Assembly (NCBI GenBank): GCA_000981645.1
Contig: LAQC01000026.1
Location: 37,391 to 85,204 of the forward strand
Length of the DNA: 47,814 nucleotides
Source: Cryomorphaceae bacterium ASP10-05a
Lineage (GTDB): Bacteria > Bacteroidota > Bacteroidia > Flavobacteriales_D > Sanyastnellaceae
Direction: 5' to 3'
The stretch's first letter is position 1, and every line of letters begins with the position of its first letter. Shown piece after piece: positions 1 to 8,700 of this stretch. Made by a program: the position numbers and the translations under genes. The notes under the pieces are model-generated. The model saw only the letters and a program-made list of their open reading frames with translations, had not been told where the DNA came from and did not search any database.

Positions 1-497
1 GTTTTATCCTTATCCTGACCTTCTATTTTTACGCTTACCACTATAGGCGTATTGATATTGGCTTCACTCGATTTACTAATAGCATTGTCCTCATCGAAGT
101 AATACTTCGTGTTCACTAGCTCGAATTCTATTCGGTCGTAATGCTTATTAATTTTAAAAATCTTAGACGAACGGTAGTTTCCTCTAAATGCACCTGCATC
201 TACCACTCCATTTTCTACATAACTAAAATAGATAAACTCCTTCCCTAACTGGTCTTCTGTAATCTCCATATACATCTTACCAGAAGTAGAATCCTGATAC
301 ATGGTAAACAGGCCTTCCATTTTCTCTGACTTCTCCGTAAGGTCTTTGATAGACTTTATCTCAGACTTGTCTTTCGGCTTAGGCTGCTCGGTATCACCTT
401 TCTTTTTCTTCTTGTTCTTTTTAGATTGTGCGTTGCAATGGTCTGTTGCACCTAAACACATAAGCCCAATAAGAGCCAGGATTAGAATTTTCTTCAT
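1..497 (-). CDS. Zinc-dependent metalloprotease, DUF5117/DUF5118 type, N-terminal part (3' end outside window)
   Basis: An open frame reads from ATG at 497-495 to the window edge without a stop, giving about 165 residues. The protein begins with a signal peptide (MKKILILALIGLMCLGA), followed by a Lys-rich linker (about residues 24-45) and a segment containing GLFTMYQDSTSGKMYMEI and QLGKEFIYFSYVENG. This segment matches my memory of the DUF5118/DUF5117 N-terminal region of large secreted Bacteroidota M10-like zinc proteases; the catalytic HExxH part would lie outside the window. It is predicted to be exported. The cleavage region is encoded by one of the TTGCAACGC 9-mers (430-438). The family call is from recognition, not a search. 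Confidence 0.72.
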   Translation of the reverse strand, partial: MKKILILALIGLMCLGATDHCNAQSKKNKKKKKGDTEQPKPKDKSEIKSIKDLTEKSEKMEGLFTMYQDSTSGKMYMEITEDQLGKEFIYFSYVENGVVDAGAFRGNYRSSKIFKINKHYDRIEFELVNTKYYFDEDNAISKSSEANINTPIVVSVKIEGQDKDK

Positions 498-554
498 GAT
501 TTAAGGTTTGTCTTTTATTCAGCTTGAAAATTAGTGATTATAGATGTATACATA

Positions 555-785
555 TTACAATTTATGCCAAAGGCAAAAAAGAGATATGGACTTACAACCC
601 TGCCCTCTACCTAGAAATATAAAAGCTATAACTGCATAAATTCTTATAAGAACACCCACTAATAAATACCAATAGACGCTCACCATATAACCTGCTATCA
701 TGGTGGGTGAGATATTATTCGCTCGTGCTATAGCATCAAACGATAGTATCTTTACATATAACGCTCCGACTACACCCAATAACAA
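555..785 (-). CDS. Small hypothetical membrane protein, possibly a decayed gene
   Basis: The frame is open from codon 935-933 to the stop at 555 (about 126 codons), but the only usable start I see is TTG at 785-783, giving 76 residues. Translation upstream of that start also looks membrane-like (GLFIIISSVYVYC), and a second hydrophobic stretch (LIDLVGLLLGVVGALYV) runs across the TTG. A third segment is near YWYLLVGVLIRIYAVIAFIF. I do not recognise a family. Because the plausible protein begins upstream of any start codon in frame, this may be a pseudogene that lost its 5' end, or it may use an unusual start. Its neighbours give no functional clue. Confidence 0.3.
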   Translation of the reverse strand: MLLGVVGALYVKILSFDAIARANNISPTMIAGYMVSVYWYLLVGVLIRIYAVIAFIFLGRGQGCKSISLFCLWHKL

Positions 786-1088
786 TCCTACTAGATCTAT
801 AAGCTGAACTGTTTTTTGTGTTCGCGAAGGAAAGTCATACTCATGATAGGATTTACAGTAGACATAAACTGAAGAAATAATAATAAAAAGACCATTGATA
901 TTGGTGGCAAAGTGACATTCATTTTCGATAATAACTCAAAAACAATGATTTATTTTCTGCACAGTAATTTATCCAAAGAAAATATTCTATCAAGCAATCC
1001 AATTGTAATATTCGACTCACAAGAGTAACTCCCAAACTCTCTGTTAAAAAACACACAAATGACTTCTGTTTCAGCTAGTACAAATCCC

Positions 1089-1096
1089 TACATTTG
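1089..1096 (+). promoter_or_regulatory. TAnnTTTG -7 element for the tatA operon
   Basis: TACATTTG matches the Bacteroidota -7 consensus TAnnTTTG exactly and ends only 8 nt before the ATG at 1105. A start site the usual few bases downstream would leave almost no 5' leader. No clear -33 TTTG is visible. Confidence 0.55.
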
Positions 1097-1104
1097 CTGA
1101 GCGT

Positions 1105-1518
1105 ATGGGAGCTACTGAAATCGTATTTGTATTTGTTATTTACCTGCTGTTCTTTGGAGCTAAAGGCATTCCTAGTTTGGCTAAAACTATAGGGAAAGCT
1201 ACCTATCAGTTTAGAGAAGCTAGAAGTGATATCCAGCGTGAAATAATGAGCAGCGCTAAAGACATTACAGACAGCGCTAAGGAAGTAAGAAACGAAATAG
1301 AAAATGCAGCTCAGCTGGCACAGCGTCAAGCTAAAAAAGCACAAGACACTTTAGAGAAAAGTGTAAAACCTACTCCTGCCGAACCTACTGAACCTGAAGT
1401 AAAAGAACCTATTAATCCACTCACTCCTTCTGATTCTATCTCTTCTTCTGGTGTAAAAAAAGAAGATCCTATTTCTGAAACACCTGAATCGGGTAAAGAC
1501 GACCAACCTTCAACTTAA
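1105..1518 (+). CDS. tatA: Sec-independent translocase subunit, TatA/TatB family
   Basis: This is a 137-residue protein with the TatA layout: a very short periplasmic N-terminus, one transmembrane helix (EIVFVFVIYLLFFGAKGIP, residues 5-23), a hinge, then an amphipathic helix (SLAKTIGKATYQFREARSDI). A charged, partly coiled-coil region and a Pro/Glu/Ser-rich tail follow. TatA/TatB form the pore or receptor of the twin-arginine pathway for folded proteins in the inner membrane. The extended C-terminal tail and the 'F-G-AKG-P' start resemble Bacteroidota TatA/Hcf106-type proteins. No tatC lies nearby. It is first in a plus-strand run with the antiporter 13 nt downstream, so co-transcription is likely. 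TatA versus TatB cannot be decided from this sequence. Confidence 0.85.
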   Translation: MGATEIVFVFVIYLLFFGAKGIPSLAKTIGKATYQFREARSDIQREIMSSAKDITDSAKEVRNEIENAAQLAQRQAKKAQDTLEKSVKPTPAEPTEPEVKEPINPLTPSDSISSSGVKKEDPISETPESGKDDQPST

Positions 1519-1531
1519 AATCTATTAAACT

Positions 1532-2473
1532 GTGGACTACTTATTACTCATTTTAGGACTGGCTGTACTAATATTTGGTGGTGATCTATTGGTGAAAGGT
1601 GCTTCTGGAATAGCCCTTAAATTGAACATCGACCCTATGGTAGTAGGATTAACCGTGGTTTCATTGGGTACAAGTGCTCCTGAACTTATAGTAAGTATAA
1701 AATCTGCTCTTAATGGAAACCCAGACATAGCCATGGGAAATGTGGTGGGATCTAACATAGCTAACTTAGGACTAGTGCTAGCCATTACTGCTATCGTATT
1801 TCCCATAGCTGTAAACAGGAAATTACTTCGAATAGACTGGCCTGTGATGGTTTTCTTCGCAGCTCTGGCGTTTATTTTTGGCCTAGACAATCTCATAACT
1901 CGGTTTGAAGGTGGTGTTTTACTGGTGACCTTGGTGGTTTACATTTATATGTTATTGCAACGCGGAAAATCTCACCCTGATGCTGGGGCAGGAGATATAG
2001 AGATAGATACCGATGCAGAAAGGGAGAGCATGATGAAACTAATCCTACTCTTGTTTGGAGGAATGGTAGCATTATACTTAGGTTCAGAATGGTTCTTAGG
2101 CGGAGCTATAGACATAGGAAGAAGTTTTAATTTAAGCGAGTCTGTAATAGGTGTTACCATAGTGGCTTTCGGGACGAGTGCTCCTGAGTTAGCGGCTAGT
2201 GTAATAGCTGCTTATAGAAAAGAAACAGACATAGCGCTGGGGAATTTACTAGGCTCCAACATATTCAACATAGGAGCTGTGCTAGGAACTACCTCCATAA
2301 TTTCACCACTGGTGATAGATGCTAAAATTATGAATGTCGATATTTTATGGATGCTAGGAATAGCGGTAATCATATTCCCACTGATGGTATTCAAAAAGAA
2401 ATTAAGCTTATTAAGCGGTATTATATTATTCAGCCTATACTGCATTTTCATCTATAGCCAAATCCCAAGTTAA
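1532..2473 (+). CDS. Calcium/sodium antiporter, CaCA superfamily (YrbG-like)
   Basis: This 313-residue integral membrane protein has the two inverted alpha-repeats of cation/Ca2+ exchangers. Repeat 1 contains GLTVVSLGTSAPELIVS and MGNVVGSNIANLGLVL; repeat 2 contains GVTIVAFGTSAPELAAS and LGNLLGSNIFNIGAVLG. The GTSAPE glutamates and GSN asparagines line the ion site in this family. About ten helices are split by a charged cytoplasmic loop around residues 145-165. It probably exports Ca2+ in exchange for Na+ across the inner membrane. Translation starts at GTG (1532), 13 nt after tatA, and the stop directly abuts the ATG of the next gene, so it belongs to the same operon. Confidence 0.92.
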   Translation: MDYLLLILGLAVLIFGGDLLVKGASGIALKLNIDPMVVGLTVVSLGTSAPELIVSIKSALNGNPDIAMGNVVGSNIANLGLVLAITAIVFPIAVNRKLLRIDWPVMVFFAALAFIFGLDNLITRFEGGVLLVTLVVYIYMLLQRGKSHPDAGAGDIEIDTDAERESMMKLILLLFGGMVALYLGSEWFLGGAIDIGRSFNLSESVIGVTIVAFGTSAPELAASVIAAYRKETDIALGNLLGSNIFNIGAVLGTTSIISPLVIDAKIMNVDILWMLGIAVIIFPLMVFKKKLSLLSGIILFSLYCIFIYSQIPS

Positions 2474-3265
2474 ATGGCACATTATTCAGGAAAAACGGTT
2501 TTCGTAACTGGAGCCAGCTCTGGTATAGGAGAAGCTATGGTAAGGAATTTAGCGGCTTCACCGTGTACCATTTTTATAGGAGCCAGATCTACAGATAAGT
2601 TAAAAAGCTTAAAGAAAGAATTGGAAACAAATGATGTGAAAATCCATGTAATTCCTATGGATTTAGCTGATTCCAAATCTCTAATTGATGCTTTTAATGA
2701 ATTGAGCAGAAAAACTGACCGTTTAGACCTGCTGATTAACAACGGGGGAATATCTCAACGAGGTTTAGCCAAAGACACTGAGTTCTCTGTGGTGAATCGA
2801 ATTATGCAAGTGAACTTTTTAGGAACCGTAGAGTGGACTACCCACTGTATGCCTTTACTCCTGAAAGCAGACAAGGCTCACATCATAGCTATTAGCTCTG
2901 TGGTAGGAGAATATGGATTTCCATTAAGGTCTGCTTATGCAGCATCTAAACATGCGCTGAAAGGATATTTTCAGTCTATGCAACTAGAACCTGACTCACC
3001 TTCTGTTTCTATAGTGAGCCCAGGCAGAATTACTACCAATATTTCTATAAACGCACTTACTTCTGAAGGGAAGAAACATGGTGAAATGGATGCAGGTCAG
3101 GCTGGAGGAATAACTGCCGAAAAAGCCGCTGAGAAAATACTGAGAGGAGCAGCTAAAAGGAAAAGCAATATCTTTATAGGCTCAGGTGAAATCGTACTAC
3201 TTTACATAAGTAGATACTTACCACCGCTGTACAGAAAAATAGCCAAAAACATAAGCCCTAACTAA
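2474..3265 (+). CDS. Short-chain dehydrogenase/reductase (classical SDR)
   Basis: This 263-residue Rossmann-fold oxidoreductase has the cofactor motif TGASSGIG (residues 12-19), a structural NNGG motif (in place of the usual NNAG), a catalytic Ser in IISSVVGEYG-like context and the active-site YxxxK in SAYAASKHALKG. Arg at the end of strand 2 (GARSTDK) suggests NADP(H). The NNGG form and overall length resemble the DHRS7-like subgroup; the substrate is unknown. Its ATG follows the antiporter stop with no gap, so translational coupling is likely, and a VOC gene follows after 4 nt. Confidence 0.88.
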   Translation: MAHYSGKTVFVTGASSGIGEAMVRNLAASPCTIFIGARSTDKLKSLKKELETNDVKIHVIPMDLADSKSLIDAFNELSRKTDRLDLLINNGGISQRGLAKDTEFSVVNRIMQVNFLGTVEWTTHCMPLLLKADKAHIIAISSVVGEYGFPLRSAYAASKHALKGYFQSMQLEPDSPSVSIVSPGRITTNISINALTSEGKKHGEMDAGQAGGITAEKAAEKILRGAAKRKSNIFIGSGEIVLLYISRYLPPLYRKIAKNISPN

Positions 3266-3269
3266 CGGA

Positions 3270-4331
3270 ATGAAGAAGAAGGTAATCAACGGAATTCAGC
3301 AGATAGGAATAGGAACTACTGACGTTCAATCCACTTTTCAGTGGTATAAGAATCACCTCGGATTTGATATTCGGGTGTTTGAGGATGAAGCTACTGCTGA
3401 GCTGATGCTTCCTTACACTGCCGGGAAACCTAGAACCAGACACGCCATACTCTCTATGAATATGCGTGGAGGTGGAGGATTGGAAATTTGGCAGTATAAA
3501 GGCAGAACTCCTGTGGCGGCTAAGTTCAAAATTCAGTTAGGAGATTTAGGAGTGAACTGCATGAAAGTGCGTTCTAAAAATGTAACTGCTAGTCATGCAG
3601 TATTAAAAAATGCTGGAGTTTCTATGCTCACAGAGGTGTTAACCTCTCCTGAAGGAAAAAAACACTTATACTTTAGAGATCCAGGAAATAACCTCGTAGA
3701 AATTTATGAAGACGCTTATCAGTTTTCTGATGAAAAGGGTTCTTTCGGAGGTGTACTGGGTGTTGCCATAGGCGTTTCTGATATAGAAGAGTCTAAAGCA
3801 TTTTACTCAGGGATTTTAGGTTATGATGAGCTAATTTATGAGAAAGAAGGATCTTTTGATGATTTCGCTAATCTCCCCTCTGGTGATAAAACCTATAAGA
3901 GAGTTTTACTAAGACATTCAAGTACAAGAAAAGCTGGAGGGTTCAGTAAACTGCTCGGCCCTACCGAAATAGAATTAATCCAAGCTACAGATAGACCTCA
4001 GCAAAAGATATATGAAGGAAGATTGTGGGGTGATTTAGGATATATCCATATATGCTTTGATGTATCGGGCATGAGCTTGCTTAGAGAGGAATGCGCTGCC
4101 GCTGGCAGACCATTTACTGTAGACTCTTCGAATAGTTTTGATATGGGAGATGCTGCTGGTCATTTCTCTTACATAGAAGACCCTGACGGCACGCTAATAG
4201 AATTCGTGGAGACTCATAAAGTACCTGTTATGAAGAAGTTCGGCATATTCATAAACCTAAAGAACAGGGATCCTCTTAAACCACTTCCTAACTGGATGAT
4301 AAAAAGTATGAAGATGAATAGAGTAAAGTAG
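3270..4331 (+). CDS. VOC (glyoxalase/dioxygenase fold) family protein with two domains
   Basis: This 353-residue protein has two VOC modules. The first (about 8-150) opens GIGTTDVQSTFQWYKNHLGF and closes LYFRDPGNNLVEIYED. The second (about 160-325) opens GVAIGVSDIEESKAFYSGIL and closes FSYIEDPDGTLIEFVET. These are the start and metal-ligand end strands typical of glyoxalase I, fosfomycin-resistance and extradiol dioxygenase enzymes. The histidine/glutamate ligands are partly recognisable (closing Glu in each half), so a metal-dependent isomerase or lyase activity is possible; the substrate is not evident. It is last in the operon with the SDR, hinting at a shared small-molecule pathway. The next gene converges 4 nt away. 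Confidence 0.82.
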   Translation: MKKKVINGIQQIGIGTTDVQSTFQWYKNHLGFDIRVFEDEATAELMLPYTAGKPRTRHAILSMNMRGGGGLEIWQYKGRTPVAAKFKIQLGDLGVNCMKVRSKNVTASHAVLKNAGVSMLTEVLTSPEGKKHLYFRDPGNNLVEIYEDAYQFSDEKGSFGGVLGVAIGVSDIEESKAFYSGILGYDELIYEKEGSFDDFANLPSGDKTYKRVLLRHSSTRKAGGFSKLLGPTEIELIQATDRPQQKIYEGRLWGDLGYIHICFDVSGMSLLREECAAAGRPFTVDSSNSFDMGDAAGHFSYIEDPDGTLIEFVETHKVPVMKKFGIFINLKNRDPLKPLPNWMIKSMKMNRVK

Positions 4332-4335
4332 AAAT

Positions 4336-4647
4336 CTACATTACTTTAAACACTCCCATAAAGAAGAAAATCACTTTGACAAGAAAGCAGACAAAGCTAA
4401 GTCCAGTGATAATAAGATGGACCTTATTAATTCCGCTTTTAAACTTATCGTAGTTCAGTATCATATTCACAAATAATGAAACCACTACCACAAACTCCAT
4501 CAAACAGAGCGTACCAAAGTTTTCTATGTAAAATTTATGGAAATTCTGATTTAATGGATTTTCAAAAACCCCTGAGAGTGCTATAATATTGTATGCTACA
4601 AGCATCACATACCCTAACCAAACTAATTTATCCTCTTTCTTTTCCAT
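4336..4647 (-). CDS. Hypothetical three-helix membrane protein
   Basis: This 103-residue protein starts with a charged MEKKEDK segment and has three hydrophobic helices: about 10-27 (LGYVMLVAYNIIALSGVF), 44-64 (FGTLCLMEFVVVVSLFVNMIL) and 77-100. No motif or family is recognised. A match to the -7 promoter consensus lies 7 nt upstream of the ATG, so it is probably transcribed on its own. It ends 4 nt from the convergent VOC gene. Confidence 0.6.
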   Translation of the reverse strand: MEKKEDKLVWLGYVMLVAYNIIALSGVFENPLNQNFHKFYIENFGTLCLMEFVVVVSLFVNMILNYDKFKSGINKVHLIITGLSFVCFLVKVIFFFMGVFKVM

Positions 4648-4654
4648 CGCACAG

Positions 4655-4682
4655 CAAAACTAAAACATCTAGCCAAATTCAA
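4655..4682 (-). promoter_or_regulatory. Promoter for the three-helix membrane protein gene
   Basis: On the minus strand, TTG at 4682-4680, a 17-nt spacer and TAGTTTTG at 4662-4655 fit the Bacteroidota TTG-N17-TAnnTTTG pattern. The -7 element ends 7 nt before the start codon. Confidence 0.5.
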
Positions 4683-4709
4683 TATGTTCTTCTGGTAAAA
4701 GTTTAGGGA

Positions 4710-5729
4710 CTAGATAAAATCGGGGCAAACTCTTCCTCCCACGATTCGAGGACGGAATTTTTTAAAGATATAAACCAGTGTGAGTTCTAGTCCCCCTCTC
4801 CCATTGCTGGCTACTTTCAAGTCGGAAAAGTTAAAGTCATAGCTGATACCGGCTTTCCATTCATCATAGATGAAATCAAAATAAACATAACCCGCGTCTC
4901 CGCTTCTGTAGAATAAACCTGCTCCTGCCTCTTGCCTCACTCCTTTAGGCTCTGTGAGATTATAACGCACAGCTCCTCCTATGTTCCATTCTCTGAATTT
5001 TCCTTGGAGACTTACGTTCATGGCTGGCAGAATCTTTAGCTTTTCATTGTACTGATAGTCTGCTATGGCTTGAATATTGGTTCGGGTAAAAAGGGGTACT
5101 TTTTCTTCAGAAAAACTCTGGTTCTGAAAGGATATATTAAAAAAGGAAACTCCAGAAGTGAGCGCCAATTTATCGGAAAAAACCTTCTTATGCTGCGCTC
5201 CTACATGAAAATCAAAAACAGTATTCTTATCATTCTGGAAAAACTCATTCGTCCCTAAATTAGGATTGTAAACTACTCCATCGAACTGGCTTCCCCATTC
5301 GAAAGCTTCAAAATCTATGGATTTATGTGTGATTCCCATTTGAAGTCCTAACGAGATGCTCTGAGTGGAATCAGATAAAAAAGGGAGCTTATACGAACCC
5401 GAAAGATTTACTTGGGTAGTCGTAAAATTGCCATCTCCTGCTTGATCTCTAAAAATGGCTATCCCTGTTCCTATAGGCTTTTTGGGGAATAGCTTATTGG
5501 CATCGGCACTAATACCAAAAGTGGTGAAAGGTACAGTTACCGTTCTCCACTGACTTCTGTAAACAGTTCCTATTCTGTAATCTCCATCAAACCTTCCTGC
5601 ATCTCCAGGGTTATAATTCCCAGGAACATTAAAAAACTGACTGAAGTGAATATCCTGAGAGCTAGCTTGATTTGAGAGGCATTGCACCGCTAAAAAAACG
5701 AGTATGATATGTGCTAAATAGCGCATCAT
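4710..5729 (-). CDS. PorP/SprF-family type IX secretion system membrane protein
   Basis: This 339-residue protein has a signal peptide (through about residue 24, ending SNQASSQ), then the hallmark PorP/SprF opening DIHFSQFFNVPGNYNPGDAG and a predicted outer-membrane beta-barrel with many short amphipathic strands. In this family, PorP/SprF proteins associate with T9SS machinery and with individual type B CTD cargo proteins. Its ATG (5729) overlaps the stop codon of the upstream giant CHU_C gene by 4 nt (ATGA), so the two are translationally coupled. I infer a dedicated partner that handles or anchors that cargo. It is the only clear PorP/SprF gene in the window although five proteins carry full CHU_C tails. 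Confidence 0.9.
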   Translation of the reverse strand: MMRYLAHIILVFLAVQCLSNQASSQDIHFSQFFNVPGNYNPGDAGRFDGDYRIGTVYRSQWRTVTVPFTTFGISADANKLFPKKPIGTGIAIFRDQAGDGNFTTTQVNLSGSYKLPFLSDSTQSISLGLQMGITHKSIDFEAFEWGSQFDGVVYNPNLGTNEFFQNDKNTVFDFHVGAQHKKVFSDKLALTSGVSFFNISFQNQSFSEEKVPLFTRTNIQAIADYQYNEKLKILPAMNVSLQGKFREWNIGGAVRYNLTEPKGVRQEAGAGLFYRSGDAGYVYFDFIYDEWKAGISYDFNFSDLKVASNGRGGLELTLVYIFKKFRPRIVGGRVCPDFI

Positions 5730-8700
5730 CTTACCAGTGTTACGTTTCCTTTTTCGAAGTAATCTACTCCTCCTTCGCAGGTAACTTCTAAGTAATAATC
5801 GAAGACTGCTGGTGATGACATTTCTCCGTTATAAATACCGTCCCAACCTATGCTTTGGTCATAGGTCTCGAATACTTTCTGCCCCCATCTGTTAAAGATG
5901 GCCAAGTGTACTTCGGTTAAATTCTGACCATAAACATAGAGCACATCATTTTCATTATCTGCATTAGGACTGAATGCGTTTGGCAGAAAAATAAGCGGTT
6001 CTCCACAGATGAAATCTACTACTGTCACCGTTACGGCTCCGCTTCTTACGCAGTCTCCTGTCCCAGCAGTTACCAGATAAGTGGTGGTTTCTAGTGGCGT
6101 AGCAATAGGGTTTTGGATACCCGAATTATTCAACGTTTCTGATGGCTGCCAAGTATATTCTAAACCAGTAATAGAAACGGTCAGCTGGCTCTCCTGACCC
6201 GAAATAATAGTAGGCGGAGTAGCTGTAACAATAAATGCATCTCCTGTATCATTTATTACTCCTATAGTTATGGAATCTTCGGCTTCACAGTCTGGTGACG
6301 AGGCTTCCACAGTAATCACAATTCCCTCATCTGTAGTTACCAGAACTTCACTGGTTCCCTGACCTAAAATAATACTGGGCGCTGGAGTCCAAGTGTAAGT
6401 TAACCCATCTAATGGCTGAACCACTGATACATTTATGGTGTCTCCAGCACAAATGTTCAAATCGCCCTCTAGTTCTACATAATCTGTAAAAACTGCCACT
6501 TGTACTTCAGCTGTTTCTGAGCAGAGTTCTCCTTCTGCTAGGACATAGAATGTGGTGGACTCTGTGACTATAGGATTAATCGTGTAATCTGTAGGGGAAT
6601 CATTTAGCATATCTGCAAATGCAGGACTACTACTCCAAGTGACTTCTAGATTATTAGCTGTAATAAGTTCTACTATGGCTTCTCCTCCATCACACAATAA
6701 TAGATCCTCTGAAACAGCTATTTCTAAGTCTTCTAATTCTATGGTTTGAAATAATGTGTCTATACAGGCTCCTCTCTGAATAGAAAGAATATACGCTATA
6801 TCATTTAGCGGAGTGGCAGTGGGATTAGCCATAGCGGGGTTAGTCAAGTAAGTAACAGGTGACCACGTGTACTGGTAATCAGGGTCTTCTTCTTCAATCC
6901 CCAGAATAGCTGAATCTCCAGAACACAGAAGTATGCTCTCACTAGTAGTAACCGAATTTTCTTCTATGGTAACTGTTTCTGTTATTTGGTCAGTTCCATT
7001 ACAGGTTTCTGCACTAGAAACGGATAATGTAATTTCATAAGTCCCAGGAAGTAAATACGTATGGGTAGGATTAGAACCAAACTGTAATTCAGAACCATCA
7101 CCGAAATCCCACGTGTAATCTTGACTAAAAATACTTTGGTTATTTACCGTGAATGGTTGGTTCACACATATCTGATTGGGTACGTTAAAGTCTGCAATAG
7201 TAGTGGGAATCTCAATATCGAATTTGAAGACTCCGAGGTTACAATTAAGTGAATTATTCGTCTCCGAAACAGCTCCTGGATCTGGTACTATCGGAAAGTC
7301 ATCATTAGAACCACACCCCGCACATACTGCCTGATAAATTTGGCCTTTTCTACTAAACCTGCTAGTTCCGCCATCTACGTGCTCGTCACTTTGGTTTCCA
7401 CCAAAAAAAGACCCGTAAAAAATATCACTGGCGTCATCCAACAAAACCATGAGATAAAAATCTCCATTGGTAGCTACATCCTTATATGCATCTGGAGTAA
7501 CATCCATACCTATAACACCAAGACCTGTATTTCCTGTAGGACCTCCCCACCCACTCAAATAAATCCTATCACAAACGTCCACCAGAAAAGATGTAGGAGA
7601 AATATTAGGTTGACCTCCACCTGTGCCGAAGGCTGTGCTCCATACTATATTCTCCATTCCAGAATCGAACTTGGTTATAACCTGTCCTCCTCCAATAGTA
7701 TTATAATCTGCATTTAATATAAAATCAGCTTGAGTATGCTCTGTCTGACCAAATACATACACGTTATCTGACGCATCCGTTTCTATAAAATAAAGTTGAT
7801 CGTAATCTGAAGAGCCGTAATAACTAGAGTAATCTATGGTTTGACCAGCATTGGTTATTCTAGTAAAAAATCCATCGACATCTCCACCTATGGCTCCCTG
7901 AATGGCCGAAAATGAGAGTGGAAAATCCACCGATTGAGTTCCGCCACAGATAATCACATTGGAGTTAGAGTCAAAGGTGAGAGAGTAACCTGCATCGTTC
8001 GAAGTACCTCCTACATAAGTACTCCATTCCAGGTTAGACAAATCTGGACTCATCATAAACGCTACCGCTTCTTGACCTCCGCTATTCGTTGGTTGAGCTG
8101 CATTTAAGCTTACAGGAAAATCAGTGGAATATGTACTGGAGACTACGAATACATTTCCATCTTCGTCTAGCTGTATTTCTCCTCTAATTTCATCTGCATA
8201 ATTATATTTTAGCTCTGAGCCGAAATTAAGCCCATCATTATCCGCGCCACCTATGTAGGTACTTCCCAATAAATCCGAACCATCTGCACTTATTCTGGCT
8301 AAAATGATATCTGAGCCAGTATCGTAATTTAATCCTAGAGTTCCTAATCCGATAAATGACCCGCCGCCAAAAACAGAACTATACGCATCTAGCGATGTAG
8401 GAAAGTCATTAGAGCTAGCTGAACCCAGAACATATAGCTCATCATTTTCATTTACCATTATACTATGAGGAAGCTCATTCCCTGTTCCTCCTAGATAAGC
8501 CGACCATATTAAAAAAGTACCTGTAGTGTCTACTTTAGATAATGCTATATCCACCACTCCGGCTGACCAATTTTCTTCAAAGCTACCCAAAGTAACAGGA
8601 TAATCACTACCAAAAGCGGAACTACCAGAGTACAAAAAACCATCATCATCAAACGTGGCTGTGTAACCAAAATTATCCGTAAAGGATCCAGAATAAGTAC

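Noticed and set aside
301-504. 67-codon plus-strand ORF
   Set aside because: Antisense to the metalloprotease N-terminus, whose signal peptide and domain pattern are convincing.
1075-1344. 89-codon minus-strand ORF
   Set aside because: Antisense of tatA; Phe/Ser-rich without motif.
7340-7717. 125-codon ORF on the plus strand
   Set aside because: Lies antisense inside the 1237-residue CHU_C gene; its translation has no domain-like pattern and the other strand is clearly coding.
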